Both the position numbers and the translations under genes were made by a program. Below the pieces are notes generated by a model that was not told where the DNA came from, searched no databases, and saw only the letters and a list, made by a program, of their open reading frames with translations. A stretch of DNA of 64,000 nt from Brachycybe producta (Eukaryota; Arthropoda; Diplopoda; Playtdesmida; Andrognathidae), in the NCBI GenBank assembly GCA_036925085.1, contig JAUPFP010000005.1, positions 6,719,855 to 6,783,854 on the forward strand, given 5' to 3'. Within the stretch, counting starts at the first letter, position 1. Each line of letters starts with the position of its first letter. This document shows, in pieces, positions 1-13,900 of this stretch.

Positions 1-1949
1 GAAATGAAATAAAAATTACATCTAATCAAATTGAAAATAACATTTATTAGTTATGAACATTAAAAAATTTTCTAATTTAGCTAGAATATGGAAAATCAGT
101 CATTGTTTAAAATTCTCAGGCAATATACAGAATCATCCAAATTTGCTAGAAAATGTGAAAAATTAATTTTTTTAATGAAAATTTCAGTTCTGTAATTTAC
201 AGATTTACGAGATAACTGGTACATTTTTACACAAATTGGCTAGGAACTTTGAAGAATATCTGATTTTTCCACTTTGACGCTAATATTTATATATACATAC
301 ATGTATATATAGATCTACACAACACAACTACAATATTAATGAGTCCATGACTTTGTCATCGATCGTGTGACTCCACCCTTTAAACCATTTATTTGAAAAT
401 GATGAGGAGCAGACAAGAATTAACATTTTGACTGTCACACAGATAGAGAGATATAAGGCATCATATTTGCCTCAACGCCCTTTGGCGCGTAAAATAATTA
501 TCGAGAGAATCTTCAGTATTTAAAGAAAAGCATGGCTTTACAACCGGCTATTTCAATTTGCGAAATTAAGCACATCCCCCCTCATGTTTGAGGAACATTT
601 TTATCGATTGTGTGTATCCACATTCGCAGAGATCATCTCTCTCTTTCTCTCTTTTTTTTTTCCTACTGCAGAAATTTAGCCATACAACCTATGAAATAAA
701 TTTTTTGGTGAAAGATATTTTTGGTTGTTGTGTTCCCTTTTTAACCATTGTGCTTCCCATAGGAGCTCCAAGCGGAACAAAGGCTCACTTTATGATAAAC
801 TGGTGATGCCATGCATTTAGAGATGTTCGCAAAGTATATTTTAACACGAAATGGAAGGGAACGGAATATTTTTTTGTGTTAAACGAATTTACTATTGATG
901 TAGTTTTTAAAGCGTAAACATCTCTCGGGCAAAATGAAAAGAAACTTGAATGTGTTTTAGAAACTAGAAGGGAAGCTCAATCACTTAAGTAATATTTTTA
1001 TGTTGTTATCTTTCAAAATTAGCTTTTTTATGTGAGTTTAAAAATTACTCAACTTTAATGAGATGATATTTTTTTTTAATTTTTGTCTATAAAAAGTTTA
1101 TTTTGAATGATATCAACATGAAAATACCCTTAAGTGATTAGAGCTTCTCTTCTAGTTTCTAAGCAATTTCTCGAAATCCCTCAGCCTTTCATAAATCATA
1201 TAAAAGATGAAGAAAATAACTTAAGTGAAATTTTTTTTTAGAAATTGTATTTAACGACAATTATTATTACTATTGGCAATTATTCTGTGCATTTAAAGAT
1301 TTCCATGGGACCCGTGCAACACTGTTTACTATGCACTCTCTCACCACCGCCTCCATTTTGCCCACCTTCTTCCACCTCACCTACCCCTGTTTCTAAGCAA
1401 CCAGTGCGTATTACCCACCACAAAATTTTAGATACAATCCTAGAAAAAAAAAAAACACATACAAAAATATAACACATATATGTAGGCCTATGTAGGTATA
1501 CTGCTCTTATAGAGTTGTGTAACTATTTTTTTTTAATATTTAACATTGGGTTTATGTCAGGTGAAAGTTATATTGGAATAATAAAAGCTTTTTATTGTAG
1601 TTATTTTCATAAATAGTATCCATTGTTGAATAAAATGATTTAACTGTAACGTGTTTAGCTCTTTTAAAATCGCATGTATTGAAAACATTCTCATTATTAA
1701 AACATAAATACACATAAAATAGAATTATCTATTTATGTTATTCACAAAACATTAAACGGTTTTTTTTTAGTAGAAACGCCCATCTTATATAAATAACATA
1801 ATTTATTTAAATATCATTGGATTTTAATGTTATTTTATGTATCCTGACGACAATTACGTAAATAAATCTTTCAAAACTTTCTTCAGAATTTAAGAAAGTG
1901 TATACATTTTTTTAAAAAGAGAAATAACAATTATTACACATTTAAAATT
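1..1949. other. Intergenic AT-rich DNA
   Basis: No gene is supported here. The stretch holds one palindromic MITE of family A (about 928-1175), a pyrimidine/CA-rich tract near 1320-1440 and many poly-T runs. The open frames at 588-806 and 1245-1472 are low-complexity and show no recognisable domain or splice context. Confidence 0.6.
928..1175. mobile_element. Palindromic MITE, family A, copy 1
   Basis: The left arm contains the motif TTAGAAACTAGAAGGGAAGC followed by CACTTAAG and a segment like TCTTTCAAAATTAGC. The right arm carries the reverse complement (TTAAGTGATTAGAGCTTCTC, CTAGTTTCTAAGC). The two arms pair over about 100 bases around a short AT-rich centre. The same arms recur at many other places in this window, which marks a non-autonomous foldback-type DNA transposon. 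No coding capacity is seen. Confidence 0.8.
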
Positions 1950-4900
1950 ATGAAGTTTTTATTTACAACTTTAGTTTTTCTAGTATTTTCTACGGAAATA
2001 TATGGAATTATGAAGGACCTTTTTATTTCTTCAGCTAAGGATTTTAAACCAAATGCTAATGAACCCATAATATGGATTAATAGAAAAGCTAAAGATGTAC
2101 TTCAATGTGCTCAGTTATGTTTAATTCAAAAATATTGTTTTATGTTCTGGTAAATCGCAATTTTTTTAAAAAAAATGCAACATGATTATTTACAATAATA
2201 ATAATAATAATTAATAACGGTTCCAAATACTTTTTAAAATAGTTTTCATCCGGTTGGTTTTTGTCCGTTAGCTATTTACAATAAGCAACAATTTGGTGAT
2301 ATTAACTTTGCGCAAGTTAATTTATCTTTTAGCTATGAATGTTTCATAAGAAACGAATATTGGATGACGGTTTGTTGATATAAAATATTATTTTATAAGA
2401 GAAAAAAAATCACAAATTCATTTTGTTTTATTTAAAAAAAATATTACAGGAATTGGATTTGAACATTGATACGGTTGCTAGTAAGTATGAGTAAAATATT
2501 AATGATTTTAATTTAATATATTTGTTATATCGAGCATAAGAGAATTGTTATGGAGATGCCCAAAATGAAATTATTGCCCGTTTAAATTTAAGGTGGCTCA
2601 AAAAAAATTAGTTTTTAAATCGTGAAATTATAAACTTAAGTTTTTTAAAGCAACAAAATATTAAAATTCTACAATATGGTTATAGTAAAAGTTCTTTTTT
2701 TTTTAATATCTTTTAAAATAAACTTTTTACGGTGCATGTACAATTGTACATGTAGATCTACTTTAAAAACATCCAACTAAACATTTGCCCATCATTGTTT
2801 GTGAGAACAATTTTAAAATTTCCAAAATTTTCATAACTATCATTATGAAAATACTTTTAGTTTTTAATAAACTTTGAATTTTTCTTGAAGTTGCTTCTAA
2901 AAACAAGTTTTATTCATTATATAAATCTTTTATCTAAACTGTATTAGCAAATTTATTTATGCTCTGCAAAAAAAAATTGCGTAGGTCAATAAGTATCATC
3001 AAAAGCAACATTTAAATTTTGTGGCGCGCCTTACAACAATTTTTAACGTTTTTCAGCCCATTTCAAATGCCACACATGCAATTTCAGAAATGAAACCAAA
3101 ATTTAGTGGTGACCTACTGTAACAGGCTAGGCCAGTGGTTTCCAACCTTTTTTTTTTGCACGGCACAGTATTTTTTTGGCCTGGTGAAAGCGCTGCACAC
3201 GTTGGAAAACTCATGACACAGTCGCACTACTGTGGCACAAAAAGCACTGCTTTAGTGGATGCCTGGAATAGGAAAGTTTTGTTCATTTAGCTTTTTCAAA
3301 CAGTTAAAATTTAGTTGAAAATATTAATCTATTGTAACATCCCCGTTTCCGTAGGGTTAGTAGAGAGATCTCTACTAGCCATCTAGAAGTGTCGAATGGA
3401 TGTTGATGATTAAGTCTTTCGGTCTATTGGCTCCTGTGTTGCTACTTAACCACCAGGGACACAAGGGTCGGTACCTCAGGAGACCTGTGGTAGAGAATAT
3501 TGTAGAGATGTCGTCTTACACTCGGCTGCTGGAGACTTCGTTGTCCGGTGGAAACATCGGCTACGTGGCGGCTATAATCCTAAGTCCCACTCCCATAAAA
3601 TGACTGAGTCCACACATTGAATTCGTATGATGAAAATGCTCTTTTATTCAATAAACAGAGAGTCCTGTAGATTGAGAGATATCGCATCGGTCTTAAGCAT
3701 AAAGACGGTCTGTCCGATCTGCCTGATCTATCCGATCTGTCCTCTCAATCTACAACCTCTTGTATTTATACTCAAAATACAATACAAACATCTGATTATG
3801 ATAACAAAGGCTCCAGGTGTGTCCAAGTCTCTTGGACACACTCGGACCTAGAAGTGAACTATCACTTGACAAGAAAACGAAAACATCTATCAGATGTATA
3901 AATTATAACAATACAGAAGGATGTACGATCATCCTCCTATTAACAATTTGTAAAGATTCTCACGTCCAAAAGTTCTGCATCGATGGTTCTTCTAGGATCT
4001 ATCCTATTAACCATCGATGTAGTACTTTTGGGCTATTCTTCTCATCTTGGAGGGCAGGGAGTCATCGTCGTAATGACCTCCCGGCCACCCCCAAGCATGA
4101 GGTGAGAACCTTTCATCGATACAACTTGATTACAGGGTGTTTACAAAAACGGACGAATTCCAAACGGTGAATTCGTTACACCCCCCAACTAGTTTAAGAG
4201 TACGTCCCTGTACTCTCAAAAAGCTAACTATTAAAAATACCCGTTGGTATAAAAATCTATACGATAAAAATTATAAATCCCGTTGGATAATAAAATTTAA
4301 AAATCACAACTCGTGATATTAATAGCATCTCGCTATTTTAAAAATTCCCGCTTGGAATTAAAAGCAATTCTAAAAAAAATTGACAAATAGGCGAAAGCCT
4401 ATCAAATTACAAAAGGGACAATCCCCTAATATAAAAACTTCTATAAAGACGCAGGCAACTGCCTTAAAAACTACGAAAAATTCTAGGCAACGGTCTATAA
4501 AAATAAATGCGAACGTGCATTAAAAATACAAAATACAAAAAGTATAAATATAATACTTAAAATACTACAAAAACAAACAATCAAAACAAAGCAATATTAC
4601 GACCCCGGCCATGCTAATACGTCTGGTCGGCCCATCCAATCGCAGGGCTCTCTGGTCCTCGACGCAGTTCCATTTCGAGGAACTTGGCGGCTCCAGCCGA
4701 TCCCTTGTAGTAGCGATGACTTCGGCGACCCTCGGCATGACTGGTGGCTTCATCGAACATGAGATAGGGACGGTCATCGTGGAGGGATGGCCTACGAATC
4801 GGGTTCCTGACGATGCGAATGGGACGATCTTGATCCCATCGAAAGAACTGTCGCATCCACCGGCGAATTTCATCGTCGTTTTGTTCCAGGTGGAAGACAT

Positions 4901-7900
4901 CGTCGTAATAATGCACTGTTGTCTTGTCCAGCCGATTGTTGATCACCAAGATGAGCGACAAAGCCCGGACGACGAGTACGACGATAAAGACTTCTGTGTC
5001 TGCAGGAAGAGAGTTCCTCGGTGGGGTCTCATTACTCTTGAAGAGCCCCAGGTACAGATGGCGACGCGGCGTTCGTTTGCGCTGCCATTGAACAAATAAA
5101 TTGTTCAGTATCGTCTCATCCTCTCGTGTACTCCGGTGTGGCTTCGTGATGGGCTTACCATCAGGGACCTTCAAGGAGACCGTGGGAGCCCCCAATGGTA
5201 ACCCCAGACGCTCCTTTACTGGCCTTCGTTTTGGCACAGCACCCATAGCCTTGGTCGACTCGTTCTTTGCCTTGGTTTCGATCCCGACAGCTTCTGTTGC
5301 TTCGGGAAGCGTCGTGGAAGCCCTAGGACACCCAGGAGCCTCTACTTCGCTCCCGGCGGCTTCCATTTCGCTGCTAATGACGACGTCATCCTTGTAAAGA
5401 TGCCCCTCCGTTCGTGGGCAAATGTCACGAAGCGTGATAGCATTGTTTGGGGCTTTGCAGAAGAAACTCTTAACCTCAGAGCGAAGTTTGGTCCTCAGGC
5501 CTCTGCTGGGACGGTTTTGTTCAACGAGAGGCCTTGGCTGCCTCCAACGTCGAACGCCGCGTACCAGCAGGTCTTCTGGGAGGCCTGAATCCCGAACCTT
5601 ACTGCGAAGAGTTGTTTCCTCTCCCCAAATTCTGCTGTCGTACAGAATGACTCGTTCACCATCGTTCGTCTCATATACGTTATTCATCAAGGAGAGTCCC
5701 TGCTGATGGTATGCAACGGCCAGATCGACTAACTGATGAAGTTGCTCCTGATATTTCGCCCTTGGATCTGTTGTAGGACTGTCCACACTCTTGTTGGTGG
5801 TCTTCAACTGGACATAAGTCCTTGCAGCTTCCGGCTCGGCAACCTCTGGCTCGAGGAGATCCATCCCCTCTTCATCAATATAGAGCACGTCGATATCTTC
5901 GTCGTTGTTGCCTTGCAACTTTTTCGGGACTTCCTGTGACACGGAGATCATCATCACCTCGGCTTCATCGATCTTGATGGTCCGTTGGTTGAGGTGGGCC
6001 ACAGCGGACTCCGTGAGCCCTTCCTCACGTCGACGCTTGGCTTCTCGGTGTCGCCTGCTTGGCTTGTTCTTCTTCCGCTCCAAAACCTTGATGGGAGCGA
6101 CTTCTGCGGCAGGTGGGCTGGTGAGTGGTACTGGTCGTTTTAGTGACGGCACGGCTACCTTCACTTTAGCTGCTGCTGGCTCTACCAGCTCCATGTAGGC
6201 TTTTTCTGCCTGTTTCAGGGCGGCACTCTTGCGGACGTATTCGCCTTTTTCGTTCCAGATTTCGTTGACGCTTCGGTGCGGTACTGGAGGTCGGTTCCGA
6301 CGACTGTGGCGCTCCCAATCTGCAGGGGTCCACTCGCTGGTGTCGTTCGGATCACTTTCTTTGCCCCATTTTCTTGGTTCTGCGCCTCCGGGAGCAAACT
6401 CTCCGGGCTTGATGGCATTAAAGAAATTAGGCTGCCCAGCCCCAATGACTCCTGGCAAAATCTTGGCCTTCTGTTCGGCCTCTTGGCGCTTTGTCATTTT
6501 GGGTGCGGCTTCGCAGGTCCACAATCCATCGGCGATCTCTTTTTCTAATGCCACTGCTGCAGCATCGAAGATTAGTTTGGATCCGCCTGGTATTGGTACG
6601 ATGGAACTCGGTCTAGCCTCTTCTCGCTGATCGAAGTATCGTCCTCTTTTGTGGGCACGACCCTGCAAGGTGGGCCCACGGACACCGTGACCCCAACCCT
6701 GCCTGGTAGTGGCCACTTCTTCGTAGAGGTTTTCTAGCGGAGATTGCATGGTGATACTCCTTTTTAAGAGAAAGGACAAAGAAAAAGAGTTGGATTTCCG
6801 GAGTCCGAAATGTACATTTTTCTCTTGACTCCTTCTTACCCTTTTCGATCCATTTCCTTGCCGTCGATCCTCTTTTCTCTTAGTCCAATCGTAATTCCAC
6901 ACGATGACAATCTCGATTGGCACAATTAGAAGTAAACTTTCGATGTTTTTCCAAATTAAACAACAGAATTTTCTCAATTTGTCCACGATGCAATTATAAC
7001 TTTCCAAAATATGGCTGATAACGGTATAATCCGCCTTGATATCATACAGATGCCAAAAAATAGTGCCGGTACATGTGTATAGCACATGGGCACAACTGTC
7101 AGTTGTGAAGAAGATAAACAATAGGACCCGGATCCATAGTGGTGCGAGGTTAGTAGACATTTCACTTAATGTATCCCTCCGCCCACGTGTTCCTTTCATG
7201 CTGGGTAGCGTCATTGACCGCTCCCTGTTTACTTCCTCATTTGAGATGCCATCTTCCTCTGTGGCGTCACTAGCATCGATATTATCGTTTATTTTTGTTG
7301 TTGCATCGATAACTTCCGCGTTTTTCACCTCCATTTGAAATTCCATCGGCGAATTTACATCTTTTTCGTCGATTTTCATCGTTTCTGCAGGAATTTCGCT
7401 GATTTCTTCAACAAATCCAATGGTTTCCATGGTAAAATTCGTCTTGTTACCATATTCTCTGGTGAATTTCATCGCATCTTCGCCAGGTAAGTATGAGAAT
7501 TGCTGCTGGTTATCGTCTGCTGCCATTTTTCTTCTAATTTCGACGTTACGGTCAGAATGCTTTCGGATTGCTTTCGTAATTATTTCAATTTCTTCTTCAT
7601 CCTCAGAAGATTCGATCCAAGCATTTTGGCATCTGCAGTGTCCACAACATCTCTTCTTACGCGAAGGTAAGTTCTTTTTCTTGACAAACGCTGTCATTTC
7701 TTTTTCTTTTACAGGTTCCGATTCGGATTCTTCTGGCGATGAGTTACCCATGGACTCCAGGGTGTCTCCAGTCGTTGGAACATTGGGTCCGTCCTTTTGG
7801 TAAGTCTCATATAGTGGTCTCAGGTTTGCAACGTTTACAGAGTCCTCCACTAATCTTCCAGCTCGATTCTCGTAACTCAATCGGTATACGGTGTCCGATA

Positions 7901-10900
7901 CTTTCGACACAATCGTATATCCCTGTCTCCATTTCGTTAAGAACTTCTTGTTCTGTCCAGGCCTGATTCGCATGTCTCGTACAAGTACTTTCTGTCCGAT
8001 TTGGTACTCATAAGGCTTCTTATGCCTTTGGTCGTAGTACTTCTTTCGACGATCATGTGCTGCTTTCAGGTTCGTTCTGGCTGTTCTTAGTTCTTCTTCT
8101 TGGCGTTCTTCCGCCTGTTGTCGAACGTCCACGAGGTTTCCTGCCTCGTTATCCACGATAACTGGTCGTTCTGGAACTAAGGTGTCTACTTTAGTTCTGG
8201 GCTCCCTCCCAAACATGAGTCTGTACGGCGTAAACTTCGTGGATGAATGTACAGATGAGTTGTACGATTCCAAAACTTCATCCAGTTTTGTAGCCCAATC
8301 AGTCTGGTTCTTCGCAGGAGTCAGATACTTTTTCATAGTCTGAATAATGCTTTTATTCGTCCTTTCGGCGAGACCATTACTTTGCGGATGGTATGCAGTT
8401 GTTGTTTCGTGCTCTATCTTGTTTATTTTCAAGAATTCTTGAGTGTTCTTCGCAACAAACGGCGTCCCTCGATCCGAAATAAGTTTCTCTGGTATCCCGA
8501 AGATTCTCTTTACGTCTTTTGCTAGGAAGTTCATTACGATTAGTGCGGTTGTGCTTTTCACTGCTTTAGCAACGCAATATCGAGTGGCGTAATCGACTGC
8601 CAACAAGATGTGCTTGTTTCCCCCAACCGACGGTACTAATGGTCCAATGAAATCCATTCCCCAGCAATCACAAGGCTTTCCAATGGGCATTTCTTGAAGG
8701 AACCCTTCAGGTTTCTCCGTACCCAACTTGTGCAATTGACAAATTTCACATGAGCGCACATATTCGAATATGTCGTGCTTCATGTTATTCCAATAAAATC
8801 TTTGCCTGGCTCGATTCCAGGTCTTAGTTTGTCCCTCATGACCAGCATCGGGCTCGTCATGGCATAATCTCATTACTTCTGGGATGAGATGTTTTGGAAC
8901 CACATTCACGAGTGTGGGTACGGAACTTCCGTGAAACACACAAGCGAACAACTTGTTGTCGTAATCGCAAAACAACTTATGAAGAGGTGACTCTGGTTGG
9001 TTACGCAACTCCTCACGAATCTTCAAAATCTCTGGGTCCAATTTTTGCTCCACCTTCCAATCCCATTGTAAGGTTACATTAAAGATCACACTGTCATCTA
9101 GGTCTTCCGCTTCCGGGATGGCCTTCCAGTTAACAGGCACTCCTGCTGGATATCTCGAGAGGCAATCGGCTTCGACGTGGAGTTTCCCCTCCTTGTAGAT
9201 GATTTTGTAGTCGTACTCCTGCATTAGCAGCTGCCAGCGACCAAGTCTTCCTTCTAGACGTGCTGCAGTCTTCATGTAGCATAATGCGTGGTGATCCGTC
9301 ACAATTGTAAAGGGCTTCTGGAACAGGTACGGCCGGAACTTGGTGACTCCATAGATTACTGCTAGGCACTCCTTATCCGTTGTACTGTAGTTTTTTTCCG
9401 CGTCCCTTAGAACTCTGGAGACACTTCCAATGATCTCCTTTCTTCGTTTATCCTCTGACTTCTGGTAAAGCATTGCTCCAATTCCGTATCCACAGGCATC
9501 AGTATGCATAAATATTGCAGCCTTCGGATCATATACGGCAACTAATGGAGATTTCGACAACATATTCTTTAGCGTGCGGAATGCATTCTCGCAGTCAACT
9601 GACCATTCGAACGGTATATCTTTACCCGTAAGGTCTGACATTGGCTTCGCTATGTTGGCAAATCCAGGTACATGCTTTCGATAATAACCCGCCAATCCAA
9701 GAAAACTTCTGATTGCGGTTACATTGTCAGGAACTGGGAAGTTCTTTATGGCGACAACCTTATCTGGATCTGGCCGAATTCCATCAGGCGAGATCAGGTG
9801 TCCCAAATACTTCACTTCTTGGAATCCAAAGAAGCATTTCATTGGATGCAACTTCAGGTTTGCTGTCCTCAGCAGGTCCAAGATAGTTCTCAGTCTTTCC
9901 AAAAATTCTTCGAACGTTCTTCCAAACACTACGATGTCGTCAAGGTAGACAAGGCACGTTTCCCATTTGTGCCCGGCGAGTAGGATGTCCAATGCACGTT
10001 GCATAGTGGCAGGAGCGTTTCGGAGTCCGAAAGGCATTCTTACGAACTCGAACAATCCTCGATGAGATGTAAATGCGGTCTTCTCGATGTCGCTTTCTTC
10101 CATCTCGAACTGCCAGTATCCACTCTTCATATCCAGCGTTGCGAAGTAGCATGCTCCTCTCATGGAGTCTAATGCGTCATCAATCCTCGGTAATGGATAA
10201 GTGTCTGCCTTTGTAATCGCGTTCAACTTCCGATAATCTACACAGAAACGGTAGGAGCCATCCTTCTTCTTTACAAGGACGATGGGCGATGCATACGGCG
10301 ATTTCGATGGCCTTACAACCCCAGATTTCTTCATCTCCTCTAGCGTCTCATCAATTACGATGCGTTCCCCAGGCCCGCATCTTCGTAACGTGTCTCGAAC
10401 AGGTAAATTATCTCCAGTTTCGATCTTGTGTTTGGTCAAATTCGTAGCTCCCAGGTCCTTAGATGAAAAGGCGAAGATCGGTTGGAACTCCTTCAGTAGG
10501 ATCATCAACTCTTCTCTTTGATCATCTGTCAGTTCAGGACCAAGTTGAATTTCTCTTTCAAAATCAACGGGTGCTTCTCCGATGTCTCTAAAGTTTTCCT
10601 CCTCGGAAACTTTGCAGGCTTGCTCTTCTTCTAGTTCTTCTAGAAGTTCGAAGTGTCCAATAGTCTCGCGGTCTCCAATCCCCACGGACTCCAGTGTGGT
10701 ATTCAGGAGTTGGACTTCCAGTTGTGATGTCCCATTCCCTTGTAGCACACTGCTGGCCACAACGATGCCTTTTCTATTAAAGAGACTATCGTTCGTTTCA
10801 ATCATGAGTACTTCGTTTTCCTCAATGATTCGCCCTGCAGCTACTTTGAGGTTCAAAGCCTGGCCCGGATTTAACGTAATCCTTCCTTGGGCTTTTACGC

Positions 10901-13900
10901 AGCTTTCCTCTCTAGCTTTTATGGCATAGGAGTTATCCAGATGGCTATTCTGAGCACATCCCTCCTCCTTTAACTCTTTGAAGAAATTCCAGGGAAGGCT
11001 ACTACGCGCACTTCCTTTCTTCAACAATTCTCGTGTTCCTTCGTAGAATATCTCATTAGCAAAGTAGATCTTGGAGGTCTTCATGGAAATGATGAGATCA
11101 AACGCAGCTCCCAGGTCTCTCCCCAGCAGTGCTTCTCGTTTTCCATCTATGATGAGCATCCTTGCCGTTACTTGCTTTCCGTTCAACTCGAACGTTGGCC
11201 ACAACTGACCAAGTACTTTAATCGGTACCCCTCCTACTGCGCCTAATGCAGGTGCGTTCCGGATTGGTCCATATCGAAGTCCGTACTCTTTGGCCATTGT
11301 GCCTGACAAGATAGTGAACCCAGTTCCGCTATCCGCCAAAAATCTAACTGGTGTGCCGTCAACCTGAATGGTAATCTTGGCAACACTCTCATCGGGCGTA
11401 GTATCTCCTACCTCGATGAGTTCGCATGAGGTGAGTAGGCTGTCTACAGTGATTTCGACACTCTTTCGACAACAAGCCCTACTCCTCAATAAATCTCCAA
11501 CTTCAACGGATTCAATAACTTCGCTGTTCGCAGGGATCCTGCTGGTATCATCTCCTCTACCGATAGCTGCGTTTACAATAGCCTTCTTGGATTTCTTAGC
11601 ATCAGTTTCGGCCTTGCCCGAGGCAATAACATTGGATTTTACATCTTGAGGGATTTCCTGAGCAACATTGCTTATCCCCGGTATACACGCCGCAGAATTC
11701 TGTTGGGTTCTTCCCTCAATTCCGTCTGGCACCGCAGAATTCTGTTGGGTCTTTCCCTCAATTCTGTCTTGATGAACTCCAGTTTCCATGGCTTCCACAA
11801 TTCTCTTTGCTTCCTCCAAGCTATTCGCGTAAACTACCATAGCTTTCGTAGGTGACCAGATGATGGGTTCCGGAAATATCTCTTCGATGATTTCTCCCCT
11901 TCGACCAGTATCCTTTCGCAGCTTCTTATATTTTCGTGAATTCCGTTGTCGTTTTCCATTCGTAATGCCGACTAACAACTCCGACGATTGCTCAGGGAGT
12001 CCTTGAGTGTCCAAATCACATGGTCTCTTCGGTGCTCCAGCCTTTGGTCTAGTTGTGGCGACATTCGAAATGCCGACTAACAACTCCGACGATTGCTCAG
12101 GGAGTCCTTGAGTGGCCAAATCGCATGGTCTCTTCGGTGCTCCAGCATTCCGTCTAGTTTTAGTGACATTGGTAGCTTCGCTCACGCCCCTATTCCCCCC
12201 CAACAAAGCTTTATCCACAATGTTTCGGGAATTGGCGATCGCTGTTTCGTTTCGATTTTGTCGTTTTCCAGAGGGTTTTCCGTTCTTAAAGGGCGGTAGG
12301 CCCCTCTTTACTGCCACCCTTTCTAGTTTAAATCAGCCGGGTTTTCCTCTCGCAGGAACTTCTTCTGCCCGTTCTCACTGACGACAAAATACTGCTGGCC
12401 ATTTTTTCCAGTGGCCATTCCATGTTGAACAAGTCCAACGGTTCCATCCGCAACTACTTTCTTTGGGCAGTTTCTTGAAAAGTGACCCTTCTCGTGACAG
12501 TTGTAACACTCTACTGTACTGAGATCTTTCAGGGTTTTACTTCCATCTTGCGTTTGCTGACCATTGTAGTTCTTCTTCTGCGGATATCTTTGGTTCCATT
12601 TACGACCTTGTTGCTGATTCGAGTTCTGGTTGGTCTTCTGTTGCGCTTGGTTATTTGAATTTGATGGAGTCGAGTTGTTCGTTGGGTCCGCTTGATCTTG
12701 AGTAACAACCGCGTAAGAACGTCCTCCGTCCATTACTGCTTGCGTCTGTTTGGCATTTTGGCGTTGGTTATTCTTCTGTGGACCCTTGGAGACCTGGGTC
12801 GTCGTTTGTTGACCCATCGTTCCTTCCGGTATCCATAACCCATCAGCCATCAAAACTTCCTCGGTATCCTTGATATATGTCGTGTACAGCTTCAGATTGC
12901 TATTCGGCGCATTCTGTGTAGCATTACGTATAATCGGATGAAGTTTCTGCCGAAATTCCACAATCCGGTATTTGTCGGTTACCCCCGGTAACACTTTTCT
13001 ACTCAAGTCAAGGTAGCGACCCAAAAACTGATTGGTGTCCTCTCCTTTCCTTTGGAGCATGGTATCCAACCTCAGCTTCAGTTGCACTAACTCGTCTCGA
13101 CGTCCAAATCTTTCAATTAACTCGCTTCGTATGAAGTCCCACGTGGTTTTTCCTCTATTTTCTTTGTAGAAATTGGATAACCAACGTACTACGTCCCCTT
13201 CTACCGCTTTACGTAGGTAGTAGGTCTTGTGGACGTTGCTCCAGTCCTCCAGATCTGCGATACTCTCGTAGTCCTCCAGAAAGGTGTATACAGACGTCAA
13301 TCCTTTGAAGGTCTCCAGATTCCGGAGTGGGTGAAGACTCTTGTACTTCCCATCCAGCTCCTCACAGGTCCGATGACGATTGCAAATTGGATTTCCTTCC
13401 AGCTCTTCTACGCTGGGATCCTCACTTGTTAGGCTTTCATCCTCTAGCTGGTCCGGGTTCTCTCTCCGTAGAATAGGAGTCTCAGGTAGGCGACCTCTCT
13501 GGGTCCCTCCACTCTTCTTCAGCATGAGCGGCGTCTGGAATACATTAACCTGTCTTAGGTTTTCAGCGTGGGCCGACGAGGGCTCCCCTTCAGTGTCCAA
13601 TCCAGGAATCACTGTATGACGCTGCGATTCAGCGTGGGCCGACGAGGGCTCCACTCCGGTATCCATTTCTCGGACTACCGTATGACGCTGAACTGTACTT
13701 ACACCACGCCCGCTCCGGAGTAACATCGATCCTGATGGTTGCTGGGCTTCGAACCAGGCCATCAGTCTCTCCCGTCTTTCAGCACTTAGATTTTGAAGGA
13801 TACCTTCAAGTGGATCTTCTCCATCCATTTGGTTTGTATCGTCCTTCTCCCGTGTCTTCGACTTCGATTTCGGTCTGCCTTTCTTTCCTTTACCACCTGG

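Noticed and set aside
588-806. 72-codon frame near the left end
   Set aside because: Pyrimidine-rich low-complexity translation without splice sites, domain or codon pattern of a gene.
3400-4170. Short frames of 67, 74 and 117 codons, repeated at 14035-14805
   Set aside because: They lie inside the LTRs, occur in both copies and match no protein.
12315-12317. GTG as an independent start of pol
   Set aside because: Animal and LTR-element translation does not normally start at GTG here, and the UUUAAAC heptamer explains pol expression better.
4611-12381. Many plus-strand frames of 60-160 codons
   Set aside because: They are opposite-strand shadows of the gag and pol genes of the LTR element.
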